Positions 44,904 through 57,728 are shown, counted from the first letter of the stretch. The stretch: DNA of 64,000 bases from JAGPUQ01 sp049325095 (GCA_049325095.1 JBMOPO010000053.1:62001-126000), one strand, 5' to 3'. Translations and numbers: made by a program. The notes: a model not told the origin generated them from the letters alone.

Positions 44904-46721
44904 TCAGTCACCGGTCGGGGAAGGCGCGCCCTCGAGGACCCGGGTGGCGAGGGACAGCGCGCGCAACTGGGGGTTCTTCTTGTCCTGGTGTCCGGCCATG
45001 CGGGAAAGAATGTCGGCCAGCACCCGCAGCGCCCGCTCCAGATGGGGGCCCTTGTTGAGCATCACGCAGTCGGCGCGCGCCGCGGCCGCGGCATCGGTGA
45101 TCTCCGGCCGCGACAGGGTACCCTTTTTGGTCAGGGTCTCCAGTACCTGGGTGGCCCAGATCACCGGGACCTGGGCGGCCTCGCACAGCCAGAGGATCTC
45201 CTCCTGGAGTTCGGCCATGCGCTCCGCGCCGATCTCCACCATCAGATCGCCGCGCGCGATCATCACCCCCAGGGGGTGGCGGCCGACGGTGCCAAGCAGC
45301 ATCTCGGCCAGGTTTTCGACACCCCGGGCGGTCTCGATCTTGGCGACGATGGGCAGCTCGGGGGCGCCCCGCTCGGCCAGCGCGGCGCGCAACTGGTCCA
45401 GGTCGGCCAGCGACTGGGCGAAGGAGAGCCCGACCAGATCGGCGTGGCGCGCCGCGAAATCCAGGTCGCGCAGATCCTTGGCGTTGAGCGCCGGCAGGCG
45501 CAGGTCCGAGCGGGGGAAATTGAGCCCCTTGTCGGCCCGCAGCCGGCGGCCGTCGGGCCCGGCCTCGAGGATGCGCAGCCAGGCGCCCTCGGCGTCGATG
45601 CGTTCCACCGCCGCGCCGATCCTGCCGTCGTCGATCCATACCGGATCGCCCGGGTGCAGTTGGTCGAGCACGCCGGGTTCGCCGCAGGAGATGTGCGCCG
45701 GCCAGCCGTCGCCCCGCGCCGGCGCCCCCGGCCGGGGCGCCCGCTCCAAGAGCAGCAGGTCGCCCTCGAACAGGCGGATCTCCACTTCCGGCAGCCGCAG
45801 CGCGGCACAGACCGCGCCGCGGCGGCGGCCGGCACGGAAGCGGAATTCGGTATCCGGGCCCAGCTCGGCGGCGCGCGGGAATTCCGCCCGCAGGCCGCCG
45901 TCGGGGTGAACATCGCCGATGACCAGCTCGCGTTTCCTGCCGCGCCGATCGCGCAGCGACAAACGGTCTCCGGCCTTGAGGGCGGCCATCACCTGCGCCG
46001 GGAAGCCGAGCACGCCTGCCGCCGCCGCGGTGCCCGACACCAGGCGCACCGGGCCCTTGAGGCGCACGCTTTCCGCGGGCGCGAGCGGGCCGGTGCGCAG
46101 CTTGGGCCCGGCGAGGTCCATCAGAATCCGGCATTCGCGGCCGGCCGCGGCCGCCGCGGTGCGCACCCTGGCGATCAGTTCCCGCCAGGCCGCGGCCTGG
46201 TCGTGGGCGCAATTGACGCGCGCGCAGTCCATGCCCGCGGCGACCAGTTCGGCGGCCAGCCGGGAGTCTTCGGCGACCGCCGTCGGCAGGGTCACCAGGA
46301 TGTGGCTGGGGCGATCCGGCGGCAGCGGCCCGAACAGGCGCACACGGCGATCGCTCAGCCCGCGCCGCCCGGCGTCGAAATCCGGCAGGCCCGCCGGCGG
46401 CTCGGGCCCCGGGCGGCCGACTACGGCGGCGAGCAGCGCCAGCAGGCGGTCCAGGGTGGCGGCGACATGACTTTCGCTGCGGCCCAGCGAGGACAGCGCG
46501 CACTGCGCCAGGCGCTCCTGCAACGGCCGCAGGTCCCGGCTGCGCAGGGCGAGATAGTGGGCCAGATTGTCGCGCTCGGGCGCGCAGCTTCCGCCACTGC
46601 GGCGCAGGATGCGCCCGGCATCGGCCAGCACCGCGGAGCGCAGCTCCCGCACTTCGTCGTAGAGCGCTGCCAGCAGCCGATGATCCGGCAGGGCCGCGGA
46701 CCGCTCGGGCAGCCCGTTCAT
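44904..46721 (-). CDS. Atypical pyruvate kinase homologue (N-terminal extension, no C domain)
   Basis: 605 residues. The (beta/alpha)8 core is recognisable: ILVTLPTAVAEDSRL, RVNCAHD in place of RLNFSHG (168-174), MDLAGPKLRTG (201-211), the catalytic-type Lys461 in IVAKIETARGVENL, and VMIARGDLMVEIG (486-498). Deviations: about 120 extra N-terminal residues, a B domain nearly twice normal size, MLNKGPH where SGETA is expected (about 554-560), and only about 45 residues after that, so the allosteric C domain is missing. Pyruvate kinase activity is uncertain. Confidence 0.75.
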   Translation of the reverse strand: MNGLPERSAALPDHRLLAALYDEVRELRSAVLADAGRILRRSGGSCAPERDNLAHYLALRSRDLRPLQERLAQCALSSLGRSESHVAATLDRLLALLAAVVGRPGPEPPAGLPDFDAGRRGLSDRRVRLFGPLPPDRPSHILVTLPTAVAEDSRLAAELVAAGMDCARVNCAHDQAAAWRELIARVRTAAAAAGRECRILMDLAGPKLRTGPLAPAESVRLKGPVRLVSGTAAAAGVLGFPAQVMAALKAGDRLSLRDRRGRKRELVIGDVHPDGGLRAEFPRAAELGPDTEFRFRAGRRRGAVCAALRLPEVEIRLFEGDLLLLERAPRPGAPARGDGWPAHISCGEPGVLDQLHPGDPVWIDDGRIGAAVERIDAEGAWLRILEAGPDGRRLRADKGLNFPRSDLRLPALNAKDLRDLDFAARHADLVGLSFAQSLADLDQLRAALAERGAPELPIVAKIETARGVENLAEMLLGTVGRHPLGVMIARGDLMVEIGAERMAELQEEILWLCEAAQVPVIWATQVLETLTKKGTLSRPEITDAAAAARADCVMLNKGPHLERALRVLADILSRMAGHQDKKNPQLRALSLATRVLEGAPSPTGD

Positions 46722-46896
46722 GGAAATACCGATGGAAGGAAAGATGCAGCCGGTGATTGTCGGCGGCCGGTATGACGGCCCTGTGTCACGGCGGCATCGC
46801 CCGCGCCTGCGCGACAGGCCGCATTGTCCCCGCCCCGCTTTGCCCGGATGATAACGGCGCATCGGCGCAGCCCCCAGCCCGGCGCAGGAGCATCCA

Positions 46897-47631
46897 GTGG
46901 TTCAAAACATCCCGCCGCTGCAACTGGGCCTCGCCCTGCTGCCGGCGCTGGCGGTGATCGGCATCCAGGCGGCCTGGTCGCAGCCCACCGGACACGGCTG
47001 GTACGCCCTGGCGCGGATGCTGGCCCAGTTGCTGCTGGTCGGCTACGCGCTCAATTTCATCTTTGCCGCGGAGCATCCCTGGCCCGTGGTGGCGGTGCTG
47101 GCGGTGATGATCGCCGCATCCTGCTGGATCGCGCTGGGCAATGTGCCGGACGCCCGGCGCGATCTGCTGGGGCCCGGCCTGGCGGCCATCGCCTGCGCCG
47201 GCCTGGGCGTGCTGGCCCTGGTGGCGGGCCCGGTGCTGCGGGTCGAACCCTGGTACCAGCCGCGCACCCTGATTCCGCTCGCCGGGATGATCTTTGCGGC
47301 GGCGATGAACAGCGTCAGCCTGGCCGGCGAGCGCCTGTACGCCGAATTCGCGCGCAGCGGCGACTACCGCGCGGCCCGCGACACCGCCTTTCGCGCGGCG
47401 CTGATCCCGGTGTTCAACTCGTTTTTCGCGGTGGGCCTGGTGACCCTGCCCGGCACCATGACCGGGCAGATCCTCTCCGGGGTTGCGCCGCTGGTGGCGG
47501 CACGCTACCAGATCGTGGTGATGGCGATGATCCTGGGCGCCTCCGGGATCGCCGCCGCCCTGTTTCTGCACTGGATCCGCGCGCGGGTGACGCGACCGCA
47601 AGGCCGCGAATCCGCCGCCGGCGACCTGTAG
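46897..47631 (+). CDS. fetB: FetB-type (UPF0014) ABC transporter permease, iron export family
   Basis: 244 residues with six or seven hydrophobic segments. The UPF0014/FetB core ALIPVFNSFFAVGLVTLPG (about 168-186) and MTGQILSGVAPLVAARYQIV (about 187-206) is clear. E. coli FetAB exports iron and protects from oxidative stress. The ATPase FetA is not adjacent, which is unusual. The start is GTG at 46897 with CAGGAG 6 bases upstream. It is divergent from the pyruvate-kinase-like gene. Confidence 0.88.
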   Translation: MVQNIPPLQLGLALLPALAVIGIQAAWSQPTGHGWYALARMLAQLLLVGYALNFIFAAEHPWPVVAVLAVMIAASCWIALGNVPDARRDLLGPGLAAIACAGLGVLALVAGPVLRVEPWYQPRTLIPLAGMIFAAAMNSVSLAGERLYAEFARSGDYRAARDTAFRAALIPVFNSFFAVGLVTLPGTMTGQILSGVAPLVAARYQIVVMAMILGASGIAAALFLHWIRARVTRPQGRESAAGDL

Positions 47632-47646
47632 CGGTGCAATGGCCCC

Positions 47647-47655
47647 TGCTACACT
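47647..47655 (+). promoter_or_regulatory. Extended -10 promoter before the DUF1145 gene
   Basis: TGC followed by TACACT (47650-47655) forms an extended -10, 4-5 of 6 to consensus, 43 bases upstream of the ATG at 47698. No strong -35. Confidence 0.35.
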
Positions 47656-47697
47656 CGATCGGGTCCGGGTCCCGGTTCATTCTCCCAAGGAGCGCAC

Positions 47698-47958
47698 ATG
47701 CAAAAGTTCTTCGCCATCGGCAAGCTGCTGACCCTCGCCTTCTGGATCCTGCCGCTGCTCGCCCTGCTCGGCGTGTTCGCGCCACCCTGGGATTACCGCC
47801 TGCTCGCCATCGCCTTCGTGGTCCTCCTGGCCCACCTGGGCGAACTGGCGTTCGTGCACGGGAAACTGCGGACCGCCGGGCGCGCCGAAACCACGGACAT
47901 CCTCATGGTGATCCTGGTGGGACTGTTCCACTGGGTGCCGATCCTGCGCAAATCCTGA
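47698..47958 (+). CDS. DUF1145 (YhhL-like) small inner-membrane protein
   Basis: 86 residues with three hydrophobic helices (about 9-27, 33-52, 66-81). FWILPLLALLG, LAHLGELAFVHGKL and GLFHWVPILRKS match the DUF1145/YhhL pattern. AAGGAG lies 7 bases before the ATG. Function unknown. Confidence 0.85.
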   Translation: MQKFFAIGKLLTLAFWILPLLALLGVFAPPWDYRLLAIAFVVLLAHLGELAFVHGKLRTAGRAETTDILMVILVGLFHWVPILRKS

Positions 47959-48017
47959 GGCCGGATGCATCCGCCCAGGGCGCGCGACCGCTTCGCAAAC
48001 CTCGACCCAGGCCGCCA

Positions 48018-48830
48018 ATGTTCGACCTCGACACCGCCCGCGACCAGATCGAGCGCCGCGGCTACACATTGATCCCCGACTTCCTGGACGCGGAGCGCCT
48101 GGCCCGGGTGCGCGCCGCGCTCGACCGCGAACTGGGCGCGTACCGGGGCCGCAACAACTTCGAGGGCCACGCCACCGAGCGCGTCTACACCCTGGTGGCG
48201 CGCGATCCGGTGTTCCAGGATATCGTCGAGGACCCCCGGGCGCTGGCGCTGTGCGACGCCTTCCTCGACCCCAACTACCTGCTCACCGGCAGCCTGGCGA
48301 TCTGCATTTATCCCGGCGAGTCGCCGCAGCCCTGGCACAACGACGACGCCTTCTATCCGCTGCCGCGGCCGCGGCCCATGGTCAGCCTGTCGACCATCGT
48401 GGCGGTGGACGCCTTCACCGCCGACAACGGCGGCACCGAGCTGATCCCGGGCAGCCATCGCTGGAGCGAGGCGGAGATCGGCGGCGACTACCGCAGCGGC
48501 GACCACGAGGCCGACCCCGAATTCGCCCGGCGCATGGCCGGGCGCGGCATCGGTGTCGAGCTGCCCGCGGGCGGCTGCCTGGTGTTCGCCGGCAACCTGC
48601 TCCACCGCGGCGGCGCCAACCGCACCGACGCCCCGCGGCGCGCCTTCTCGATCCAGTATTGCCAGCCCTGGGCGCGCACCCAGGAAAACTATTTCCTCAC
48701 CGTGCCCAGAGACCAGGCGCGCGCCATGAGCCCGCGCCTCCAGGCCCTGCTCGGCTATTCGATCCACCCGCCGTTCATGGGCCACGCCGCCGGCCGCCAC
48801 CCGCTCAAGTACCTGCACGGAACCGGCTGA
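48018..48830 (+). CDS. Phytanoyl-CoA dioxygenase (PhyH)-family protein
   Basis: 270 residues. Fe(II)/2-oxoglutarate oxygenase fold: first iron ligands in PQPWHNDDAFYPLP (HxD), then DNGGTELIPGSHRW, and the distal His in FAGNLLHRGGANRT followed by the 2OG-binding arginine region. The family hydroxylates acyl-CoAs, ectoine or phosphonates; substrate unknown. It begins 60 bases after the DUF1145 gene. Confidence 0.88.
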   Translation: MFDLDTARDQIERRGYTLIPDFLDAERLARVRAALDRELGAYRGRNNFEGHATERVYTLVARDPVFQDIVEDPRALALCDAFLDPNYLLTGSLAICIYPGESPQPWHNDDAFYPLPRPRPMVSLSTIVAVDAFTADNGGTELIPGSHRWSEAEIGGDYRSGDHEADPEFARRMAGRGIGVELPAGGCLVFAGNLLHRGGANRTDAPRRAFSIQYCQPWARTQENYFLTVPRDQARAMSPRLQALLGYSIHPPFMGHAAGRHPLKYLHGTG

Positions 48831-48909
48831 GCTGCCGCCGCCCTCGCTCGCGGTATGCTTATTGCCTTTCGGCGAGCACGCCACCGACGAGCGCCAGCGG
48901 ACCGCAGCT

Positions 48910-49770
48910 TTGAACTTCCCGGTCGCCACCCCCCTACCGACCGCCGCCGGCTGGGCCGCGCGGCTCGAGCTGGTGCTGGCCCGGCGCGGCGAGCGCACCG
49001 CGCTGGTGCGTAATCGCAACCTGGGCCCGCTGCGCGTGCAACGCCCCTTCTACCCGGGCCGGGGCGAATGCCATCTCTATGTCCTGCATCCCCCCGGCGG
49101 GCTGGTGGCCGGCGACCGCCTGGATCTCGACATCCGCTGCGAAGCCGGCACCAAGACCCTGTTCACCACCCCCGGCGCCGGGCGCGCCTATCGCGGCGGC
49201 AGCGCCGCACGGCCGCAGGTCCAGGCCCTGAACCTGCACATCGCCGCCGGCGCCCGGGGCGAGTGGCTGCCCCAGGAAAACCTCTTGTTCGACGGCGCCT
49301 GGGCGCGCAGCGATGTACATGTGACCCTAGAGCCCGGCGCCCGCTACACCGGCTGGGACATCGCCTGCCTGGGCCGGCCGGCGGCGGAGGAAGCCTTTTG
49401 CCGCGGGCAGTTCGAACAGACCCTGTGGCTGTGGCGCGGGGAGCGGCCGCTGCTCGGCGAACGCCTGTGCATCGAGGGCGGCGATGCCCTGCTGGACGCG
49501 CCCTGGGGCCTGGGCGGATGTCCGGCCTTCGGCACCCTGGTGACCACCACGGCGGAAGCGGCGGCGCTCGAGTTGGCGCGGGAACTCATCGACCGCCACG
49601 CCGAGGCCGGGCTGCTCGCCGCCGCGACCGCACTGCCCGAACTGCTGGTGGTCCGCGCCCGCGCCCGCTGCGCGACCCGGCTGTGCGGATTGTTCGTCGC
49701 CCTGTGGCGGGAACTGCGCGCGCTGGAGGACGGCTGCGCGCCCGCGGTCCCGCGCATCTGGGCCACCTGA
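48910..49770 (+). CDS. ureD: Urease accessory protein UreD
   Basis: 286 residues from TTG 48910 (MNFPVATPLPTAAGWAARLEL), which matches the usual UreD start. A longer frame from TTG 48862 exists but would begin at or before the likely transcription start (TATGCT at 48853). Conserved blocks are GPLRVQRPFYPG, VLHPPGGLVAGDRLDLDI, TTPGAGRAYRG and WLPQENLLFDGAW. UreD (UreH) binds apo-urease and, with UreF and UreG, delivers nickel. First gene of the urease operon. Confidence 0.92.
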   Translation: MNFPVATPLPTAAGWAARLELVLARRGERTALVRNRNLGPLRVQRPFYPGRGECHLYVLHPPGGLVAGDRLDLDIRCEAGTKTLFTTPGAGRAYRGGSAARPQVQALNLHIAAGARGEWLPQENLLFDGAWARSDVHVTLEPGARYTGWDIACLGRPAAEEAFCRGQFEQTLWLWRGERPLLGERLCIEGGDALLDAPWGLGGCPAFGTLVTTTAEAAALELARELIDRHAEAGLLAAATALPELLVVRARARCATRLCGLFVALWRELRALEDGCAPAVPRIWAT

Positions 49771-49789
49771 TTTTCGAGAAGGAGACCGC

Positions 49790-50092
49790 ATGGAACTCAC
49801 CCCCCGCGAGAAGGACAAGCTGCTGCTGTTCACCGCCGCGCTGCTCGCCGAGCGGCGCAAGGCCCGCGGCCTCAAGCTCAACTACCCCGAGGCCGTGGCC
49901 TACATCAGCGCCGCGATCCTGGAAGGCGCCCGCGACGGCCGCACGGTCGCCGAGCTGATGGATTACGGCCGCACCCTGCTGACCCGCGACGACGTCATGG
50001 AAGGCGTGCCCGAGATGATCCCCGACGTGCAGGTGGAAGCCACCTTCCCGGACGGTACCAAGCTGGTGACGGTGCACGAGCCGATCCTGTGA
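49790..50092 (+). CDS. ureA: Urease subunit gamma
   Basis: 100 residues, with MELTPREKDKLLLFTAALLA, KLNYPEAVAYISAAILEGAR and VEGTFPDGTKLVTVHEPI-like VEATFPDGTKLVTVHEPI. Small structural subunit of the (alpha-beta-gamma)3 enzyme. AAGGAG sits 7 bases before the ATG; 19 bases after ureD. It is unusually separated from ureB by a toxin-antitoxin pair. Confidence 0.97.
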   Translation: MELTPREKDKLLLFTAALLAERRKARGLKLNYPEAVAYISAAILEGARDGRTVAELMDYGRTLLTRDDVMEGVPEMIPDVQVEATFPDGTKLVTVHEPIL

Positions 50093-50099
50093 GACAGCG

Positions 50100-50154
50100 C
50101 GGTTGACAGGCGGCGCGCAATCATGGAGCTTGGTCATCCAGACTTAGTCAACCG
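50100..50154. promoter_or_regulatory. Inverted repeat with embedded -35, putative toxin-antitoxin operator
   Basis: CGGTTGAC (50100-50107) and GTCAACCG (50147-50154) are perfect 8-bp inverted copies, 39 bases apart, immediately upstream of the Phd-type gene. The left copy contains a perfect -35 TTGACA (50103-50108), although the -10 is poor. The right copy runs into the ribosome binding site (GGAG). This layout suits autoregulation by the antitoxin. Confidence 0.4.
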
Positions 50155-50162
50155 GAGCGGGC

Positions 50163-50402
50163 ATGGTCACGGTCAACATCCACGAAGCCAAAACGCACCT
50201 CTCGCGCCTCGTCGAGCGCGCCGTGCAGGGCGAGCCGGTGATCATTGCCAGGGCGGGCAAGCCGCTGGTGCGGCTGGTGGCGGTAGAGGCGCCAGTGGCG
50301 CCGTGCCGGCTCGGCTTCATGGCCGGCGAAATCGCGGTGCCGGACGACTTCGACCGCATGGGCCAGGCGGAAATCGAAGCCCTGTTCGGGGCCGATTCGT
50401 GA
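50163..50402 (+). CDS. Phd/YefM-family antitoxin
   Basis: 79 residues. The N-terminal DNA-binding Phd fold is clear: VNIHEAKTHLSRLVERAVQG and EPVIIARAGKPLVRLV, followed by a flexible acidic tail (MGQAEIEALFGADS) that would bind the toxin. GGAG precedes the ATG. It overlaps the PIN toxin gene by GTGA. It is located between ureA and ureB, on the same strand. Confidence 0.9.
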   Translation: MVTVNIHEAKTHLSRLVERAVQGEPVIIARAGKPLVRLVAVEAPVAPCRLGFMAGEIAVPDDFDRMGQAEIEALFGADS

Positions 50403-50785
50403 GGCTGCTGCTCGACACCCAGGTGCTGTTGTGGGCGGCCGGGCTGCCGGAGCGGCTTTCCCGGCGCGCGCGCAAGCTGCTCGACGACGCCGGCAACGAG
50501 CTGGTCTTCAGCGCTGCGAGCCTGTGGGAAATCGCCATCAAGAACACCCTCGGCCGGGAGGACTTCCGGGCCGATCCGGGCGCACTGCGGCGCGGGCTGA
50601 CGGACAACGCCTACCGCGAGCTGCCGGTGACCGGCGCGCATGCGGTGGCCGTCGGCGCGCTGCCGCTGCTGCACAAGGACCCCTTCGACCGCCTGCTGCT
50701 GGCGCAGGCCCTGTGCGAAGGACTCACCCTGCTCACCGCCGATGCGCAGCTCGCCGGTTACGGCGGACCGGTGCGCCGGGTGTGA
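50399..50785 (+). CDS. PIN-domain (VapC-like) toxin
   Basis: 128 residues from GTG 50399. PIN-domain acidic residues are Asp6 in LLLDTQVLLWA, Glu in SLWEIAIKNTLGR (about 43), Asp in HKDPFDRLLLAQA (about 96-99) and Asp in LLTADAQLAGYG. It is a presumed Mg-dependent ribonuclease neutralised by the upstream antitoxin. ureB begins 25 bases after its stop, so the pair is embedded in the urease transcript. Confidence 0.9.
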   Translation: MRLLLDTQVLLWAAGLPERLSRRARKLLDDAGNELVFSAASLWEIAIKNTLGREDFRADPGALRRGLTDNAYRELPVTGAHAVAVGALPLLHKDPFDRLLLAQALCEGLTLLTADAQLAGYGGPVRRV

Positions 50786-50810
50786 GCGCTCGCGTTCCAC
50801 AGGAGCCCCC

Positions 50811-51124
50811 ATGATCCCCGGAGAACTCGACACCGCCCCCGGCGAAATCGACCTCAACGCCGGCCGCCCGGTGGTGACGCTCAGTGTGGCCAACACCGGC
50901 GACCGGCCGATCCAGGTCGGCTCGCACTACCACTTCGCCGAGACCAACCCTGCGCTGCGCTTCGACCGCGCCGCCGCGCGCGGCATGCGGCTCGACATCC
51001 CCGCCGGCACCGCGGTGCGCTTCGAGCCGGGGCAGAGCCGCGAGGTGACGCTGGTGGCCTACGCCGGCGCGCGCGCCGTGTGGGGCTTTCGCGGCGAGGT
51101 GATGGGTGAACTCGGAGGCCAGCC

Positions 51125-51128
<4 letters not shown>
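50811..51128 (+). CDS. ureB: Urease subunit beta
   Basis: 105 residues with the family core IQVGSHYHFAETNPALRFDR (by position about 35-54) and RLDIPAGTAVRFEPG. AGGAG lies 7 bases before the ATG. The stop overlaps the ureC start (ATGA). It is structurally complete. Confidence 0.96.
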
Positions 51129-52831
<1,703 letters not shown>

Positions 52832-53298
52832 GGCGGCTGGGCTATGAGATGAAGGGAGAGTCGCTTTCGCCGATGCGCCATGTCACAAATCCTTCTGGCC
52901 GGGACTACACTGCATGCAGCAACGGCGACCGGATCGGGCGCCATGCGCAACATCGATTATCGGGAGGGAGCCGGGCCACCCTGCGACCCACGCCCGAACA
53001 GCGATTACCTGCTGCCGGCGGCTTTGCTTTCGCGCGGGCAAGGGCAGATTTCTGGGCCATGTGGGCAATACGGAATGCTCCCGAATTGCGCGGCGGCCGG
53101 CTTGCCCGGTGGCGTATGGAAGAGCAGCGATGGACGTTCCAGTGATTGTTAAACGACGACTTTCGGATCGAAGAATTGAAAGATCTGGGATACACTCACC
53201 GAGCAAGAGTCGTGCGGGATATGCGGAAATCTTCCGTGTTTAAACACGGAAGATTTCCAGATATTCAATGTTGGGGCTCATAGGAATCTCACGAAACA
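52832..53298. other. Gene-poor junction after the urease operon
   Basis: No supported gene. Several overlapping frames of up to about 109 codons have no ribosome binding site or recognisable domain. Composition is more AT-rich than the flanks, especially past 53140. No ureE-like start was found. The region contains the perfect palindrome at 53225-53258. Confidence 0.6.
53225..53258. repeat. Perfect 34-bp palindrome without spacer
   Basis: Left arm GGAAATCTTCCGTGTTT (53225-53241) is followed directly by its exact reverse complement (53242-53258); all 17 pairs match. The centre is TTTAAA within GTTTAAAC. There is no loop and no T-run, so it is not a typical intrinsic terminator. It lies between ureC and the IS remnant. 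Confidence 0.95.
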
Positions 53299-53529
53299 AT
53301 GACAGGGATCTTCATTTCCCGAGGTATGACGGTCGCCGTACCCGCTGGCGGTCTGACGATCGGCATAGGCGATGACGGGAACTTCACGGGCAATCTGACC
53401 CTTCATGTGCGGTTTGATGTCTGTCCTACCTGGACAGAACTCTCGCTTCGGCATCTCCAAGAGGCAAAAGCGAAGCGAGCAGACCGAGAGACGGTAATCC
53501 CCCCTAAAAACCACCGTTCCCGGAAGTAG
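53299..53529 (+). CDS. Short ORF, possibly truncated by the IS fragment
   Basis: 76 codons, no Shine-Dalgarno. The N-terminal half is Gly/Thr/Val-rich (AGGLTIGIGDDG) and the middle reads VCPTWTELSLRHLQEAKAKR, which looks protein-like. The last ~12 codons fall in sequence that resembles the left end of an IS3-family element. It may be the broken start of a gene interrupted by that element, or noise. No family recognised. Confidence 0.25.
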   Translation: MTGIFISRGMTVAVPAGGLTIGIGDDGNFTGNLTLHVRFDVCPTWTELSLRHLQEAKAKRADRETVIPPKNHRSRK

Positions 53530-53605
53530 AATTTTCTCCCATACGACCCGAGGAAGTTCTACGTGAAGAAGTCCCGATTCAGTGACAGCCCGATCATCAC
53601 TTTAC

Positions 53606-56153
<2,548 letters not shown>

Positions 56154-56161
<8 letters not shown>

Positions 56162-57728
56162 CGGCGGCAGGCTTCGGTCGAATGCTTGCCTCAATGTGGG
56201 CTATTTCGGCGTTATTCAGTTGGTATTTCTTGTAAAGTGCCTCGTCTGTCCAAACGCGGTCCCATGTTTGTTGTGGCACCCATGTGTATGTTGCGCGAGT
56301 TGCGTGCTGGGTGATCTTTCGTAACGACACCAGAAATCGGAAAAAGCGCGTGTTGAGATAGCTTTGCAGGCTTTCAGCCTGATTCCTTGAAGAAACGTAA
56401 AAGAACAAGTAGGTCTGCGTGCAAACCGAAGGTGATTCGGCTATGAAGCTGGGGCCGAGTACCATCGCAGGCCGCGCACCGCGCTCGCCATAGGCCGCGG
56501 AGATCATCACCTTCCACGTGTCTATGAGGTGCGAACTCTTGGTTATGTCCTCGCGGGCGATGCCGCCGACGAGTCGCTTGCCAGCGCGACCGTAATACAG
56601 AGCTACGTCGGTCGACTTTTTCTCAGGGCGAAAACCGTCGAAATTAGATGTCCATCCAAATTCCTTGTCAGCGGAGAGGATTTCGATGATGGAGGGCTCG
56701 CCTGCCGCACGCACTTTCTTGAGAATATTCAAGCCACGGCTATCTCGGACAAAAATGTCGTATTCGTTCAGGTCGCGCATCATCGGCCCGATGGTTTCCT
56801 CGCCAGTAACGGTGATGACCTCGCACTTTCCTGTGTGATCACGATCCCATAGGAAGTAGCAGATGCCGCCCTCGAAATCCACCCCCGGAAACACCAAGTC
56901 CATGCGCTCGTAGTCCATCAGCTTCCTGATATGTCGGTCCTCCAGCATGGTTTTGCGGAATTCGCTCAGTCCAAGCCCCGACGCCATCCACCGTGAGGGA
57001 ATAATCATCGAGAGATAGCGCGGCTCCAGTTTCTTCGCCTGCTCGACAAACTTGTTGTAGATAGGAATGTCGCGCGTGCCGCCGTCGCTTGCCAACTGAT
57101 ACGGTGGATTGCCGATAATTACGTCGAACTGCATATCGCCTCCCAAAATTTCCGTCAAGCGCGCCCGGACGTCGTCGGTGTGAATGAACGCGTAGGCATG
57201 GGTCTCCAGTCCTTCGCCGCGATCCAGTGCGCTCTGGCTCGCGCCGCAAAAAGCGCATTTGCCATTGGCCCATGTATGCTCGGTACGCTCGAACCAGATG
57301 TTTCCCGAGTCACTGTTGAATGATTTTGCAATGGAGTGCGGTCCGTTGGCGTGCTTCGAGCAATAGACACTGCGCCGCGCCAGCATGGCAGTCAGCCGGG
57401 TGATGCCGATGCCGAACACCTGCCTGGTCAGAATGTGATCGACGCGCGCCTGGAGGTCCGGAATCTCGTCGGCCAGCCCCTTGACGAGGCGGCCGGTGAT
57501 CTCGCGCAGGAACACGCCGGACTTGGTGCAGGGGTCCAGGAACTTCACCGAGCTGTCGGCCCAGAGGTTCGCGCCGCCGTGGTCGGCGGCCCAGGCTGCG
57601 GCCAGCGTGTCCAGCATCCGGTTGGCGAACTCCGGCGGCGTGAACACCTCGTCGTTGGAAAGGTTCGCGATGCAGGTCAGCACATCCGGGTTGCGCCCGC
57701 GCAGGGTGAAGGCGGCTTGCTCCATCAT
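56154..57728 (-). CDS. Eco57I-like N6-adenine DNA methyltransferase
   Basis: 524 residues. SAM-binding motif I is a variant, FLDPCTKSGVFL (64-74), and the catalytic motif IV is IIGNPPYQ (205-211). Between them YCSKH (122-126) and CAFC (158-161) could form a zinc knuckle. A C-terminal region of about 250 residues resembles the target-recognition part of Eco57I-type enzymes (FDGFRPEKKS; TYTWVPQQTWDRVWTDEALY). It overlaps the DUF4411 gene by ATGA and the helicase gene by 8 bases, so modification and cleavage subunits are coupled. Base composition is lower in GC than the core genes. Confidence 0.85.

Noticed and set aside
43987..46775. Two plus-strand ORFs (about 640 codons each) opposite the SMP-30 and pyruvate-kinase-like genes
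   Set aside because: Antisense shadows; the minus-strand products carry clear family motifs.
48862..48909. Longer N terminus of UreD from TTG 48862
   Set aside because: The candidate -10 at 48853 would place the transcript start at or after this codon, and the family start fits TTG 48910.
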